DNA of 64,000 nt from Xanthostigma xanthostigma. Its lineage: Eukaryota > Arthropoda > Insecta > Raphidioptera > Raphidiidae. Where the stretch lies: assembly GCA_963575645.1 (NCBI GenBank), contig OY754469.1:49682753-49746752 (forward strand). Reading direction: 5' to 3'. This document shows, piece after piece, positions 13,701 through 23,639 of this stretch. The notes beneath the pieces were generated by a model that was not told the origin of the DNA, did not search any database, and worked only from the letters and a program-made list of their open reading frames with translations. Each line of letters starts with the position of its first letter. Within the stretch, counting starts at the first letter, position 1. A program made the translations under genes and the position numbers.

Positions 13701-16466
13701 ATTTCTTCTCACATGGACAATTATATGTAGCATGTTCCAGATCTACCCAGACAAAACATTGTGAAATTATACATATGAAAAACGTGTGCTTTGTCTTTTT
13801 TTTTCTTTCCGTTAAACCAGGCTGAGCCACAACAACGCGCGGTCGGGTACAGCTACAGTAAATATCAAAATCCCCGAATAGTTCCCGCCAAGTAGTGCTT
13901 GTGACCCGCTCGTGCGTCAGCGTCGCGACGGACGCCCAGTTTCAGCACTTGATGTGTATGTTTTATTTGCATTGTGATATTCGCAGCACGTTAAGAATTT
14001 ATGCAAAAGGATGTTTGGGGCGGTGTCGGTGTATTAGAAGGCTCGGCCCCTTCTTTCACCCCATCACTATCCCACCCATCTCTTTCGTTCGCTTTCTATT
14101 GTAACATAGCTCCAATCCCAAACCACTGAAGCATACACAGTTTTATTTCAGTGTAAAGAGCCCAACGGGAAAATGTATAAAATTAAATTGCAAAATAATT
14201 TTTTTTTGTCAAAGATTTCTCACTGTTGATTTAAAGGATATTCAAGGATACAGTCTAGTATATAACACGGAGCTGGCTACGGAGAAAATGGGTGACTCGG
14301 TGCAGAGCTGAAAATTTGCAGAATAATACGAGATAGTACCTACAAGTAAGTAGAGAAAAAATTGCCAGAAGGCTAGGCGGAAGATAAAGAGCCGCCAGAA
14401 GGCGCTAATGTTGCGAAAAATCAGTGCACTTCTGGCAATTTCTATACTTATTCTGTAATTCAAAACTAGATTATATATTATATATATTATACATTATATA
14501 GTTATAAGGGCATACTGAAAATTCAAACATGATATAAAATAATTACATTCGACAAATATTCAAAATTTTTAATGACATTTTGATTGAAATAAAATTAAAC
14601 AAATTAATAAAATTGTAATTGTACTATCTCCTATTATTCTGCAAATTTTCAGCTCTGCACCGAGTCACTCATTTTCTCCGTAGCCAGCTCTCCTCTAGAA
14701 CTATTATATCCTAAAAGGAGCTGTTTTCTCTTTTAAAATCTATTAAATAATTCAGAAAAATATATGTAATTTTTTTTTCACAAAATGTCAAAAAATTCGA
14801 TTTGAAAAGCAGCATAATACCCCAGATCCCTTCATAAGAGAAGGATAGTGGAACTTCAAATATACCCTTGTCAAAAAATAAAAAACACTTAGGTGTTTGT
14901 GTCAGTAACTCGTATGAACAATAAAAAAAATGTAAACGTTACCATGAAGCATAAAATTATAGAGGCAATTCTCCTCGGCCTGCAAAACAAGGAATGCGGC
15001 ACAGAAATCGGTGCTTTTCGAACCTATCTAGCATGGATATTTTTATTGACCATGAAATTATACTTTAAAACTACTTTTTGACTGTACTAATTCAATTGAA
15101 TTAGTCCTTTATTTCACACTAGCGGTCCCGCCCGGTTTCACCCGGGTGCGAAAGAACAAATGGGGAAGGGAGGGACATGAGGAAGCACATTCATCTTAGT
15201 TTACCGAGATGAATGTTGGGTCCAAATTTTTTGCAGTTTTCGGCAGTTCTCCGCTTTATTACTTATTTTAAACTCAAACCTCCATTTTTGATGAAAATAT
15301 TTTTTTTAAGTAATAATTATTTCTTTTAAATCAATAATTACTGTATAATTAATAAAAAATAATAAATATTTAAATAAAAACACTGTAGGAAAATTATTTT
15401 TGTATATAGGTACTGTAATAGTTTTCAAATGAGCTATTATTTAGATTTATTTAATTTTAATTAGTCGTAAATAAAACTAAAATAAATTTAAATGATAGCC
15501 TTAGAAAAAAGCAATGTAGAAAATAAAAAAAATCATTAAAAACATATTCATCCAAGGTGGGGCTCGAACCCACGACCCTGAGATTAAGAGTCGAGCGCTC
15601 TACCGACTGATCTAACCGAGCTTGTGTCGTGTGCCGCTAATATTGGGATATTCAGTTAGGGCATTTCACCTGAATATAAGTATATTGTGAAAAATTTTGA
15701 CTGACATTCTGCAACATTTTTCATTGATTTTCCGCTCCTATTAGTCGTAGCGTGATATTATATAGCCTATAGCCTTCCTCGATAAATAGGCTATCCAACA
15801 ATTCAATTCGAACCAGTAGTTCCTTAGATTAGCGCGTTCAAACAAACAAAGAAACAAACAAACAAACAAACTCTTCTGCTTTATATATTAGTATAGATAT
15901 TCAAGGCAATGCATATAATTTCCCATTAACGTTTGGTTCTTACGTATCCCTCTAGCGACTAAATCTATAAATAAAACTGTTCCTAATCTTCTTGGTTTCC
16001 GGGCTTTTAGACCGTGGTTCATTGGCATTTCTACCTGAAGTTTCGTCTGGAACAGCCATTTTTGACAATACATTGTACAGCTCAACAATAAAAACCAATT
16101 CAGGAATCCGTTAATAAAGCACAACATTCCATTTAATAAACAAAGGTATTACCTTTGGTATGCGTGGGCAACTGAGATTTTACGTAGTCTTTGAGTAAGT
16201 TATCCAATATAACCGATATATTTTGACTGAGAACATAGTTGCCAGACTTTCGCTTCTGCACCGGCTGTTTGAAAACTGCCGACACATTCATGTAATGCCG
16301 GACATTGCTCAATCGAGTGACCTCAACGCCCGTCGTCACGCGATGATCGTAGTCGGACGCCATCACGTTTGACAAATTGAAACTACGCGCCAAATAGCCG
16401 CGACTGTTTTTGTCGAGAAACACCGACAAGCCGGGCGCCCACATCGTACCGACGACAACGATGAAC
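4592..16466 (-). CDS. CG8916: GABA-receptor alpha-like Cys-loop channel subunit (CG8916 type), five exons, incomplete at both ends
   Basis: Spliced gene read leftward through exons 16153-16466, 10752-10819, 10084-10304, 6992-7074 and 4592-4726, all with AG/GT borders and matching phases. The product is the extracellular domain of a pentameric ligand-gated ion channel: end of a signal peptide (FIVVVGTMWAPGLSV), a divergent glycosylated N-terminus, NISVILDNLLKDY helix, GPVSELDM beta strand, RIWRPDTYF (loop A), and a Cys-loop with 13 residues between cysteines (CPMELRNFPMDRQSC). It ends at FTFKRREG just before TM1. The first half of the signal peptide and TM1-TM4 are missing; the latter should lie left of base 1. 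GRD is the other possible paralogue, but SYAYTS and ITVPNKLLR fit CG8916 better. It diverges from Lcch3, a pairing that I recall as ancient for alpha/beta GABA receptor genes. Confidence 0.85.
5126..6020. repeat. Long foldback element in CG8916-like intron
   Basis: Two arms of roughly 350 bp (about 5178-5550 and 5660-6014) are inverted copies, sharing GGTCGGCTTCCCTGTTAGTTT, CGATAGGTCGAAAGTGG and the terminal ACGACTGATACGGGTGG. An extra copy of the right terminus (5126-5176) abuts the left end, making a near-perfect palindrome at 5126-5222. No coding capacity; a foldback-type non-autonomous transposon. Confidence 0.75.
6992..7074 (-). CDS. CG8916: CG8916-like exon: Cys-loop
   Basis: 83 nt, acceptor TTCCAG and donor GTAAG. 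It encodes LTIKAKCPMELRNFPMDRQ then SCPLILGS; the two cysteines are 13 residues apart, the family signature. Entry and exit phases match the neighbouring exons. Confidence 0.88.
7687..8003. repeat. MITE family B, copy 2
   Basis: Inverted relative to the copy at 1072-1397, with the same TATAATACGCGCCACG ends and a shared CpG-rich core. It lies in the intron between the Cys-loop exon and loop A exon of the alpha-like gene. Confidence 0.75.
8194..8271. repeat. Perfect 32-bp inverted repeat, 14-nt loop
   Basis: Arms 8194-8225 and 8240-8271 are exact reverse complements around TCTTTATTGATCTA. No T-run or gene context marks it as a terminator. Origin by local template switching or as a minimal foldback are both possible. 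Confidence 0.8.
9304..9512. repeat. Two adjacent short tandem arrays
   Basis: 9304-9415 holds three ~38-40 bp units beginning TGCCTGACGAAATCGTT; 9416-9512 holds two ~49 bp units beginning GTTGAGAGGGAGATATAAGT. Intronic in the alpha-like gene and non-coding. Confidence 0.8.
10084..10304 (-). CDS. CG8916: CG8916-like exon: loops D-A
   Basis: 221 nt, acceptor GAATATAG and donor GTAAGA. It encodes EYSMDCYFRQYWRDQRLSF, SLSIKMLERIWRPDTYFYNG and TITVPNKLLR to ILYSMR. WRPD is the conserved loop A motif. The first residue is Glu where Asp is usual in the family. Confidence 0.9.
10752..10819 (-). CDS. CG8916: CG8916-like exon: GPVSELDM strand
   Basis: 68 nt, acceptor GTTTCAG and donor GTAAGA. It encodes VPTVVQTNILIRSMGPVSEL plus DM. 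It is exactly as long as the corresponding Lcch3 exon (50970-51037), showing the shared gene structure of the two subunits. Confidence 0.88.
11897..12050. repeat. Dispersed repeat D, copy 1
   Basis: About 150 bp, with internally repeated TTTAATTCAACA(T/C)ATTTATTAA and an end GCCATCTTGCCTCTGTT. It recurs at 40735-40882 at high identity. Class unknown. Confidence 0.7.
12051..14250. other. Intronic sequence, no gene seen
   Basis: Within the alpha-like gene's long intron. There are weak related repeats around 13510-13620 (AGCGCTAT ... AACACACGC twice) and a CpG-richer stretch at 13840-14060. No exon with conserved channel sequence is visible on the minus strand. Confidence 0.45.
14271..14693. 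repeat. Inverted-repeat element
   Basis: Arms of about 70 bp, GAGCTGGCTACGGAGAAAAT...GCAGAATAATA at 14271-14342 and its inverse at 14625-14693, enclose about 280 bp of AT-rich DNA. A MITE-like structure without coding capacity. Confidence 0.7.
15118..15897 (-). mobile_element. Helitron-like non-autonomous element
   Basis: Read on the minus strand, the element starts TCTATACTAATATATAAAG, passes through a GTTT repeat, and ends with a CCCGG...CCGGG hairpin followed by CTAGT. A 5' TC, a 3' CTRRT and a subterminal hairpin are Helitron hallmarks. Related 3' ends occur at 47852 and 48713. The 3' flank is G, not the usual T, which weakens the call. It carries a tRNA-Lys-like segment. Confidence 0.5.
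15551..15621 (-). pseudogene. tRNA-Lys(CTT)-like pseudogene inside the Helitron-like element
   Basis: The D-arm region (TCAGTCGGTAGAGC), anticodon loop CTCTTAA and T-arm GTGGGTTCGAGCCCCAC are intact in sequence. The anticodon stem pairs at only two of five positions and the acceptor ends do not pair well. I therefore read it as a tRNA-derived passenger, not a working tRNA. Confidence 0.6.
16153..16466 (-). CDS. CG8916: CG8916-like exon: signal-peptide end and N-terminus
   Basis: 314 nt, acceptor GTTGCAG and donor GTAATA. It starts mid-codon with the hydrophobic FIVVVGTMWAPGLSV, so the Met in it is internal and an upstream exon must carry the start. It ends SQNISVILDNLLKDY...THTK plus one base of Gly. 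It contains NLS, NVS and NIS sequons. The upstream exon was not found in the window. Confidence 0.8.
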
Positions 16467-16576
16467 CTGCAACGAATTATGTCATTTTGAAAATGAAATT
16501 AACACTACAGCCACTGGAATAATCGCGCTTTAACTTTAGTTAGCTGGATAAAATGTCGCTTGGAAGTTCAAATAAA

Positions 16577-17690
16577 TACCGAGCGTGGTGGCATAGTAGT
16601 AAGAGCACTAGACTCGTATTCGGAAGGTACCGGGTTCGAATCCCGACAGGGGCAGATGTGACGGACTTTTTCCTGCTATCTCTCGCCGAGAAACGGTAAT
16701 TCCTGTACCGGCCATCTTGTTGAGGTTTTCCATGTTTTCTCTCAATAATTCCAGATAAATATAGAGATGGTTTCTTATTCAAAGCCATGGCCGATTACCT
16801 GTCAAACTCCTAGGCTCTAAATTTGCCTACCTTATCCTAAAGTCCAAAAATTACTTCATTCGCCCATTGCTAGTAATTAAGTTGAAGTTTAAAAATGTAG
16901 TTTGATAGATGGAAAATAGTAACACAAAGTCGAGAAATGGAAAATAGTAACACAAAGTCGAGAAACGGACGTTAAGGAGGTTGAGCCGTTTTACGAAGAT
17001 AATGAAAAAAATCTGAAAAAAAGTTTTTTTAATAGATTTTTTTATGACAAAATTTTCTGTAAAAAATCCAAAATCATTAGGAGATTTATAAAGTTAAAAA
17101 TTAAACAAAACTTTTACATGTAGTCTTATTGAAAATATGTCAACCTAGCATGCAAACGGTACATTTTAATTTTTTGCAAATAGCCAAATAATGTCAGTAG
17201 TTCAGAAAACTAACTATGTAAAGCATCGATGTCTTACGCATATTTTAATATTTTTTCCAATTTAATTAGGAGACTTTTAATCAATAAAGGAAACCATTAA
17301 ACCTTAGCACTTTTCGATAATGGACTTTTATTTTTGACAGTTTTAACAATTCTAACTGAATTTTCAACTTTTTAATGATTTAATTTTAATTTTTATTACT
17401 TCTAATTTCTTTTTTTAATTATTTACTGTAAAAAATATGTAAAATACAGATATTTACATAAATTTATTTTTTTTAACCTAACTTTGTACAAAAAAATTAA
17501 AAGTTAGAAATAATTAATTAATATTAACAAAAAATATTTATTTATGCTTTTATGGCAATAATTGGTATCATCGACTTATAACCTTTTGTAAAAAATTATT
17601 ATGGAAAAGTTCCCATTTAGAATTCGACTTACTTTTGAATGGGACTGTAACGGATCAACCTCCTTAAACGCATTATTATTATTAAGTTCA
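16577..17690 (+). mobile_element. tRNA-derived SINE, copy 1, interrupted
   Basis: The head has a pol III A-box-like TGGCATAGTAGTAAGAGC and a B-box GGTTCGAATCC. The body (ATTCCTGTACCGGCCATCTT, then GAGGTTTTCCATG) leads to a tail AGTCGAGAAACGGACGTTAAACGC and an ATT repeat. It is split at TTAA by the MITE at 16972-17667. Further copies are at 19126, 22695, 26290 and 26685. Confidence 0.75.
16972..17667. mobile_element. piggyBac-type (TTAA) MITE inserted in the SINE
   Basis: TTAA at 16972-16975 and 17664-17667 flank matching inverted ends GGAGGTTGAGCCGTT / AACGGATCAACCTCC. Removing the element and one TTAA restores GAAACGGACGTTAAACGC, which is present uninterrupted at 19350-19370. There is no transposase frame. 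TTAA duplication is the piggyBac hallmark. Confidence 0.8.
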
Positions 17691-18509
17691 AATAAATAAA
17701 ATTGTGTTAAATATTTTGACTTTGATTTTCGGATCAATTACAATAAATTCCCAATGTGCAGGGAAGTTGAAAATATCAAAACCGAATCTGTTTGGTATTT
17801 ATTCATATTTTTGAAATCAGAACTCTACTATCTGTTTCCAAGAAAATATGAGAAAGTGTAATTCAACATGAACGTAACATAATTTCGATAAATTTAGTCG
17901 TCGAAGGTTAATGGAACGAACACACGGCTAAAAATATATTCCTGGCATAGATTTGTGCGCATTAAGTTAGTTGCAGCTGCAGCGATGTCTTCCTCCCGCC
18001 TCCCCCCCTCCTCAGTCAGCGATCACATGTCGCATCTGTCCCGTCACGTCCACCATCTCACCGCGCGTACTTCTAACGCTAATAACAAAACAAACGCGTT
18101 GTCAGCATTTCACCACCGCGTTATAAAGAAGCTTATGTACACGGGCTGGAACAAAATATCAAAGCATGATCGAATGTCGACAATATCATACTCGCGGTTC
18201 GTCCAGGTTGCACCCTGCAGGTACAAAACTGTAAGATTTATTAATACATTGTCTCTCTCCCCCTCTCTCTCCACCGTGGACATAAGTGTTCTTGAGGACT
18301 TAGAAGTAAAAAACTTCATTGACGCGACTTGCGAGCAAAAAAAATATTTAAACTTTTTTTTGTATCTACTAGGATATACGAATTACTATTTTCGGTGAAA
18401 GACGACATACATATATTTATTTTTTTTATATAACGGCTATATCCGTAAATTAGATAGTAAAGATTAACGGGAATTAGCCCAATAAACAAACAGATGAATC
18501 ATTATATAA

Positions 18510-18720
18510 TCATATTTTTAATATATTCGACGTTTCGTGGATAACTTTGTCCACATCCTCAGCAATCTAAAATTTATAATGACAATAAATATAATATAAG
18601 TTAATTTACTATTTTTTTTTTTGTAAAAGTATACTGTCATTATAAATAGATTGCTGAGGATGTGCACAAAATTATTATGAAATAATATGAAATAAAATAA
18701 ATAAAACAATTCAGTTAAAA
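18510..18720. repeat. Inverted pair of Penelope-like end fragments
   Basis: 18523-18590 (minus: TTGCTGAGGATGTGGACAAA, then TTATCCACGAAACGTC) and 18635-18690 (plus: ATTGCTGAGGATGTGCACAA) are inverted copies. CTGAGGA, a hairpin and GAAACGTC resemble a diverged hammerhead core, as found at the ends of Penelope-like retroelements. Confidence 0.5.
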
Positions 18721-18742
18721 AGATTTTCACTTTAATTATAAA

Positions 18743-18786
18743 AATATGACATATGTTTCGCTGTCACAGCAGCTTCATCAGATATA
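18743..18786 (-). ncRNA. Hammerhead ribozyme motif (minimal, Penelope-like type)
   Basis: On the minus strand: stem I strand ATAT, catalytic CTGATGA (18781-18775), stem II AGCTG-loop-CAGC, catalytic GAAAC (18759-18755), palindromic stem III ACATATGT, cleavage triplet GTC (18750-18748), and stem I partner ATAT. All conserved core positions are present. Short palindromic stem III is typical of hammerheads in Penelope-like elements, which work as dimers. Activity is inferred, not shown. Confidence 0.65.
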
Positions 18787-19125
18787 CAGTATTACAGTTT
18801 ACAAAAATAATCTATATAGGTCTAAATTAGATAGATTTTATATAACTAGGGGGGAGGATGGTGGGGTGGGAAATCCCAACTCATAGAAAAATAACAAAGG
18901 AAGAACAATCTATTCATTAAAAATTATTAAACTTTAGGTTTAGTAAAGGTGATGTGGAGATGTCCATTTGATCATTTAATAGATTGGATGAATTTTTGTG
19001 TTTGTTAATTTCCAAAGCTTCCAATAGGTTTAATTTTAAACCTTTATTTATTTTATTTTATAATGGATTTTCATCAAGTAAAGGCAGAAACTATTAGATT
19101 TAAAAATATGAATATATAATAATTC

Positions 19126-19341
19126 ATCCATGGCCTTGAATAAGGAACCATCTCGATATTTATCTGGAATGATTGAGGGAAACCATGGAAAACCTCAACA
19201 AGATGGCCGGTACAGGAATTAACGTTTCTCGGCGGGAGGCAGTAGGAAAAACTCTCAGCCACATCTGCCCCCGCCGGGACTCGAACGCGGTATCTCTCGA
19301 ATGCGAGTCTAGTGCTCTCACCGCTACGTCACCCTGCTCGG
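19126..19341 (-). mobile_element. SINE copy 2 (head and body, minus)
   Basis: The reverse complement matches the copy 1 head, with B-box region GACTCGAACG and body CCATCTCGATATTTATCTGG. Its head abuts the plus-oriented tail of another copy at 19342, a head-to-tail rearrangement. Confidence 0.7.
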
Positions 19342-19371
19342 TATAAAGTCGAGAAACGGACGTTAAACGCA

Positions 19372-19408
<37 letters not shown>

Positions 19409-19415
19409 TCTGTTG
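19342..19415 (+). repeat. SINE tail with (ATT)n microsatellite; empty TTAA target
   Basis: AAAGTCGAGAAACGGACGTT, then AAACGC and about ten ATT units. It is identical to the sequence on each side of the MITE in SINE copy 1 and so represents the unoccupied target (TTAA at 19363-19366). Confidence 0.75.
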
Positions 19416-19709
19416 GTTTATTTGGCTAATTCCCGTTAATCTTCGCTATCTGGAGTTAATTTATTTTGGTTCAGTTCTTATAGACCTACATAGTCGCGTA
19501 GACTGCAGTGTTACCAGTCAAGAGTAACGATACTTTGCTTCTTTATATTGTCATCTAAAGCAAAAAGAATTCCCCCGTTTTATAGGTGTGTACATAATAA
19601 TAATAGAAACAGCTTAATCACTCAACTGTTTTATCAATTCTTTTGTCTTTTCACGACTGTCATCTTTTCGTAACGGGTTTGTTTCATCGCATAGTGTTCC
19701 CTATTTGAT

Positions 19710-20166
19710 GTAATTGGGCTTTTGAATGAAATTTTTTTTTGTCATAAATGGAAAGATCGTAGGTATATAAGTTTTATAACAAAACTATTTTCCTTTTTTT
19801 TATTTTCGTTATAATTCAAAAGTTATATCAAATTAAAAATAAATTTTTTACCCAGTTCCGAGAACGCGCCGACATTTCCCGAACATAATGTGACGTCATA
19901 ATGTTTTAGTCAATACACATGTAGAAGCCATTGATAGTATACTGCGTATATACATTTTACCATTATGACGTCACAACTGTCAAAAACAATTTTATTGCGT
20001 TTGCAGTCACGTGTTTTTTTTTAATATTTTATCAATTTTAAATTGCTTATAATTAATTTAAAAAAAGTTTTTTGAAAGTTTTTCGCATCGATTATCAATA
20101 TTATTTATAATAAAGTTTTAAAATACAATAAAAAAATCGATAATTATTTTTTTTTCAAAAGCCTAA
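19710..20166. repeat. Dispersed repeat E, copy 1
   Basis: About 450 bp, nearly identical to 48929-49377 in the same orientation, including ACATTTCCCGAACATAATGT and a CGTCATAATG...CATTATGACG inverted pair. Copy 2 continues from a Helitron-like 3' end, so this may be Helitron-derived. Confidence 0.75.
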
Positions 20167-21655
20167 TTGTAACTTTCAACCTATATTTTTATTTTCGTTT
20201 CCATGTTTATCGACGAACAAAATGAGTATTAAGATGCAGCAAATGCAGCTTTAATCTCGTCATAATGTATTATGTACATATTTTAACTCATGTGTATTAA
20301 TGCGCTATCACTTATCTGTTGAAAAACAAACGAGTAACACTGTCGCCAAACGCGCAAACAAACGAGAAGTCTCACAAAATAATTCATCAATCACAATTAA
20401 CATTAACCAAGAGTTCCTTCAGAAAAAAAATTATTTCTAATAGCCTCTCGTGCAGTGGCCTTAAGAGCCCGTTTGCCGATCTCAGAGGGGAAGCTGTATT
20501 TTGCGGCGTGTGGCGAGGAAACATTTTGAAACATTCCATTCATAATAGTACAACTAATATATTGTGGTCTATGAGAATTGAATGCTCTCTCTCTCTCTCT
20601 ATCTTTCACACATGTGAGAAGGATTGACAAAGAGAATCGAATTATCATATGCCTATAACTATAGTGACATACATACTATTCCATAGTTGGTACACCAACA
20701 CACACGCATAGTATACAGCAGGTATAAAATAGGGATGTGCTATATTCATTTTATATCCAGAATTACACACGAAGCTGGTTTTAAATAAGATATTTTACCT
20801 TGCAAAATTTGTATTGTAAGTTTTTAATTAGGCTCCCAAAATTACTACCAACCTGTGAAATATCAAGAAAATCCATATTTCATGTGGCTATTGCACTCGA
20901 ATCTGAATTTTTCCACATCTTTTGGAGGCACCGGGGTCACTTTTTCCATATTGCGCGCCTAAATTAATTTTTAACTGAATGGTAACATAAATATTTAAAA
21001 CCCATTTTGTTCGCAGCGAACGCATACTTTTGGAAGCTGCAGTACATTTCAACATCATTAATGTTGAAAAATCGTAGATTCAAGTGGGACATAGTACTTT
21101 GTACAAACGTCTTAAATGAGGTTTAACTTATTTATATCAACACTTCTTGGAAACGTTACGGAGTTAAATTGAAATTTATAGCTGTGGACAGTAAATAGGC
21201 GTTAAACAGCTTCCGTTGTGAGAATCTAGTCTTCCGGCTTAAGAAACCTTTCTTCTAACACTGATGACGAGCTATTACAGTCTAAAACGTTTTGTCTTCT
21301 AACAGTAGGTACATAATCACATTTGACTGTACATTTTATTTAACGTATGGATCACGTAGTAATCTATTTTTCACTGCAATGTAAAGAGACAGTACTGCCG
21401 CGTGATCGAGAATATTTTTTTGGAAACCATGAGTGACTGAATGTAAGATTAAAAAAACAAACATTAATTAAAAAACATTCAGTCAGTAGAATTTTTTCCT
21501 TAAATCTTCATTATGAATAGATTTTAAGAAGATTATTGTGCCCGTTATTGAGCGTCTATAATTCGCAATACCAATGTGCCGACAAAGCATTTAGATCACT
21601 ATCTAAGCGTTTAATAATTAATTTGAGACTAAAACAATAGGGCTGAAGGTTGGTG
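20167..21655. other. No gene identified
   Basis: AT-rich DNA with a (TC)n run at 20582-20605. Both strands have short open frames around 20320-20648, but they lack codon structure or recognisable domains. Confidence 0.45.
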
Positions 21656-22257
21656 TTTGTAGAGTTTTAGAAATAGCTGCACGGATTCTTCAGTAGCTTT
21701 ATCCGCATATTATGCTTATTTTTACCAGCTTGTAAAATATGGAATTGTTTGTTGGGGTTGTTGTGCAGATATGCAAAAAGTATTTGTACTTCAAAAAAAA
21801 GCAATCCGCGTAATTTTTAATCTAAATTTTCGTGCCAGCTGTAAACAAATATTTACAGAAAAATGTATTTTAACTGTGCCGTCTATGTACGTCTATTTTA
21901 CTTTATGTTTTATAAAACGACGTATTCATAATTATGATACGTTTCAGGCTATCCATGGACATGACACAAGGAATAATTCTAATGTTATTTTACCGAAATC
22001 TACACTGATGTTGTTTAATAAGAGCGCCGAATATAATGCATTGAAAATATTCAATAAATTGCCAGACAGTTTAAAAAATTTAAAAATTTCGAAATTCAAA
22101 AGAGTATTGAAGACTGCTCTTATTAAACAATGTCTATATAAGGTAGACGATTTTATGGTCAATGAGTTGTAAATAAGATTTATCTTCGTTCGACGAATCC
22201 TATACATAATTGTATGTCTTTGGATAAATAAATTCTAATTCTAATTCTAATTCTAAT
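21656..22257 (+). mobile_element. Non-LTR retrotransposon 3' end (C-terminal RT region)
   Basis: A frame open from about 21660 to a stop at 22172 encodes SAYYAYFYQLVKYGIVCWG, LQKKAIRVIF, DTRNN and FNKLPDSLKNL. These are hallmarks of the C-terminal part of the reverse-transcriptase ORF of Jockey/CR1-like elements. It ends in a tandem ATTCTA tail (22228-22257). The copy is 5'-truncated, so it cannot move by itself. Confidence 0.85.
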
Positions 22258-22694
22258 TATCACTAAGTGAAACGACGATCGCAATCACACAAGTCGCAAC
22301 TGGCAACTTTCTGCCCTAGTAATAATACAATATTGTAATAAGTGCATTTGAAAGAGCAACACTGAACTGTAAGATAATAGATCATTTCACGCAATGCTTC
22401 CGAAGTGTTTCTATCTGTAGTGTCTGCTAAAAAAGTACTTGTGTTTTTTCATTCTTATTTTTTGTTTTATTTTCTATTTTGTGATTGAAAAACGTTTTTT
22501 TTTATTAAAAACCCGCCTGAAAACTCCATCCCTTCAGACTTTGAAACTCTATACCTCCTATTTTATTTCATTTATTTCAATGTATGTAGGTACATAAAGT
22601 TTATAAATTGCGAGACGACTCTCTTCTGTCGAGGTACCCGCGCAAAGTTGACAAATTTCTTGTCTCGAAATATGACGAAACAATATCTGCGATG

Positions 22695-22875
22695 AAAACA
22701 CTAATTTCGTATTCGGATGGTACTGGGTTCGAGTCCCGGCGGGGGCAGATGTACCTGGAACTTTTTCCTGCTGTCCTTCACTGAGAATTATAATTCCTGT
22801 TAAGGTTTTCTATGGTTTCCCTCAATAATTCTACGAGTATCGAAATGGTTCCTGATTCTAAACCTAAGGTGAAAT
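22695..22875 (+). mobile_element. SINE copy 3 (partial)
   Basis: Head TGGGTTCGAGTCCCGGC and body TTTTTCCTGCTGTCCTTC to CAATAATTCTACGAG. The first part of the tRNA head (A box) and the tail are missing. Confidence 0.65.
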
Positions 22876-23182
22876 GTCGTATTTACTTACCGGTGAAATG
22901 ACAGATAGGGATAATTATTTCGTAAATTTTTACGTACTACTTAACCGTCTTTAAATGTTATTAAAAATCGGGAACATTTCGAAACTCAGCGAAAACACGT
23001 ATTTATTTATAGAATAATCGCAAAAAATGTCACTTTCGAGAAAATATGAAAATGTGATCTCCGCAGTAATTTGGCTGCTACAGATTGACAAATTACAAAG
23101 CTCCCAAATGTCGGCTCAGAGAAAAAGGAACACAAATAATAAAAAAATATAATACATAATATAAAAACAAAATGTATTACAA

Positions 23183-23634
23183 TCAAGGTAGATTGGTAGC
23201 CAAATGACTTAAACTTGACCCTACATTTTTTTTATATTTATTCAAAAGATTATAATTAAAGACACCTACAGAAAAAGAATCAGATTTTTTACCACACCGT
23301 TTAAGAGATATAATTAACTAAAGTTATGCAAAAATACACGAGCCCTTATGAGTGTCCTTGTTCAATAACTCCGGCAATTGAGGGTTTGTAAAAAATTGAC
23401 AAACTTGACCCCACAAAAAAATCTTTTTAATGGATAGAACGATGTCTGAAATACACACTGCAAACATTTCAGAATAATTTACCACGTACTTTTGATTTTA
23501 TTAATATTTTAATACTGTTGTTGTAGTGACAGTGACTAGTGACAGCTGAGTACTAATCAATTACTATTTTATTAATGACATTACTATAATTATTTAATTA
23601 TAATTCGCATTAAATGGTTCCCAAACTACCTTAA
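23183..23634. repeat. TTAA MITE family F, copy 1
   Basis: Ends TCAAGGTAGATTGGTAGCC and GGTTCCCAAACTACCTTAA are inverted. The interior (AGTGACAGCTGAGTACTAAT, CTTGACCCCACAAAAAAAT) matches 44312-44874 in reverse orientation. TTAA at the right tip suggests piggyBac-type insertion. Confidence 0.7.
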
Positions 23635-23639
23635 ATATT

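Noticed and set aside
15551..15621. Functional tRNA-Lys gene
   Set aside because: Anticodon stem pairs at only two of five positions and the acceptor stem fails; it lies within a Helitron-like element.
16133..16444. Met at 16444 as the start of the alpha-like subunit
   Set aside because: It lies within the hydrophobic FIVVVGTMW continuing upstream to a clear acceptor at 16467-16468, so it is internal to a split signal peptide.
17955..18398. 147-codon plus-strand frame
   Set aside because: Low-complexity Ser/His/Leu sequence over a CT-rich tract, with no homology that I recognise.
20319..20648. Overlapping ~100-codon frames on both strands
   Set aside because: No domain, splice sites or codon bias; the (TC)n run keeps frames open.
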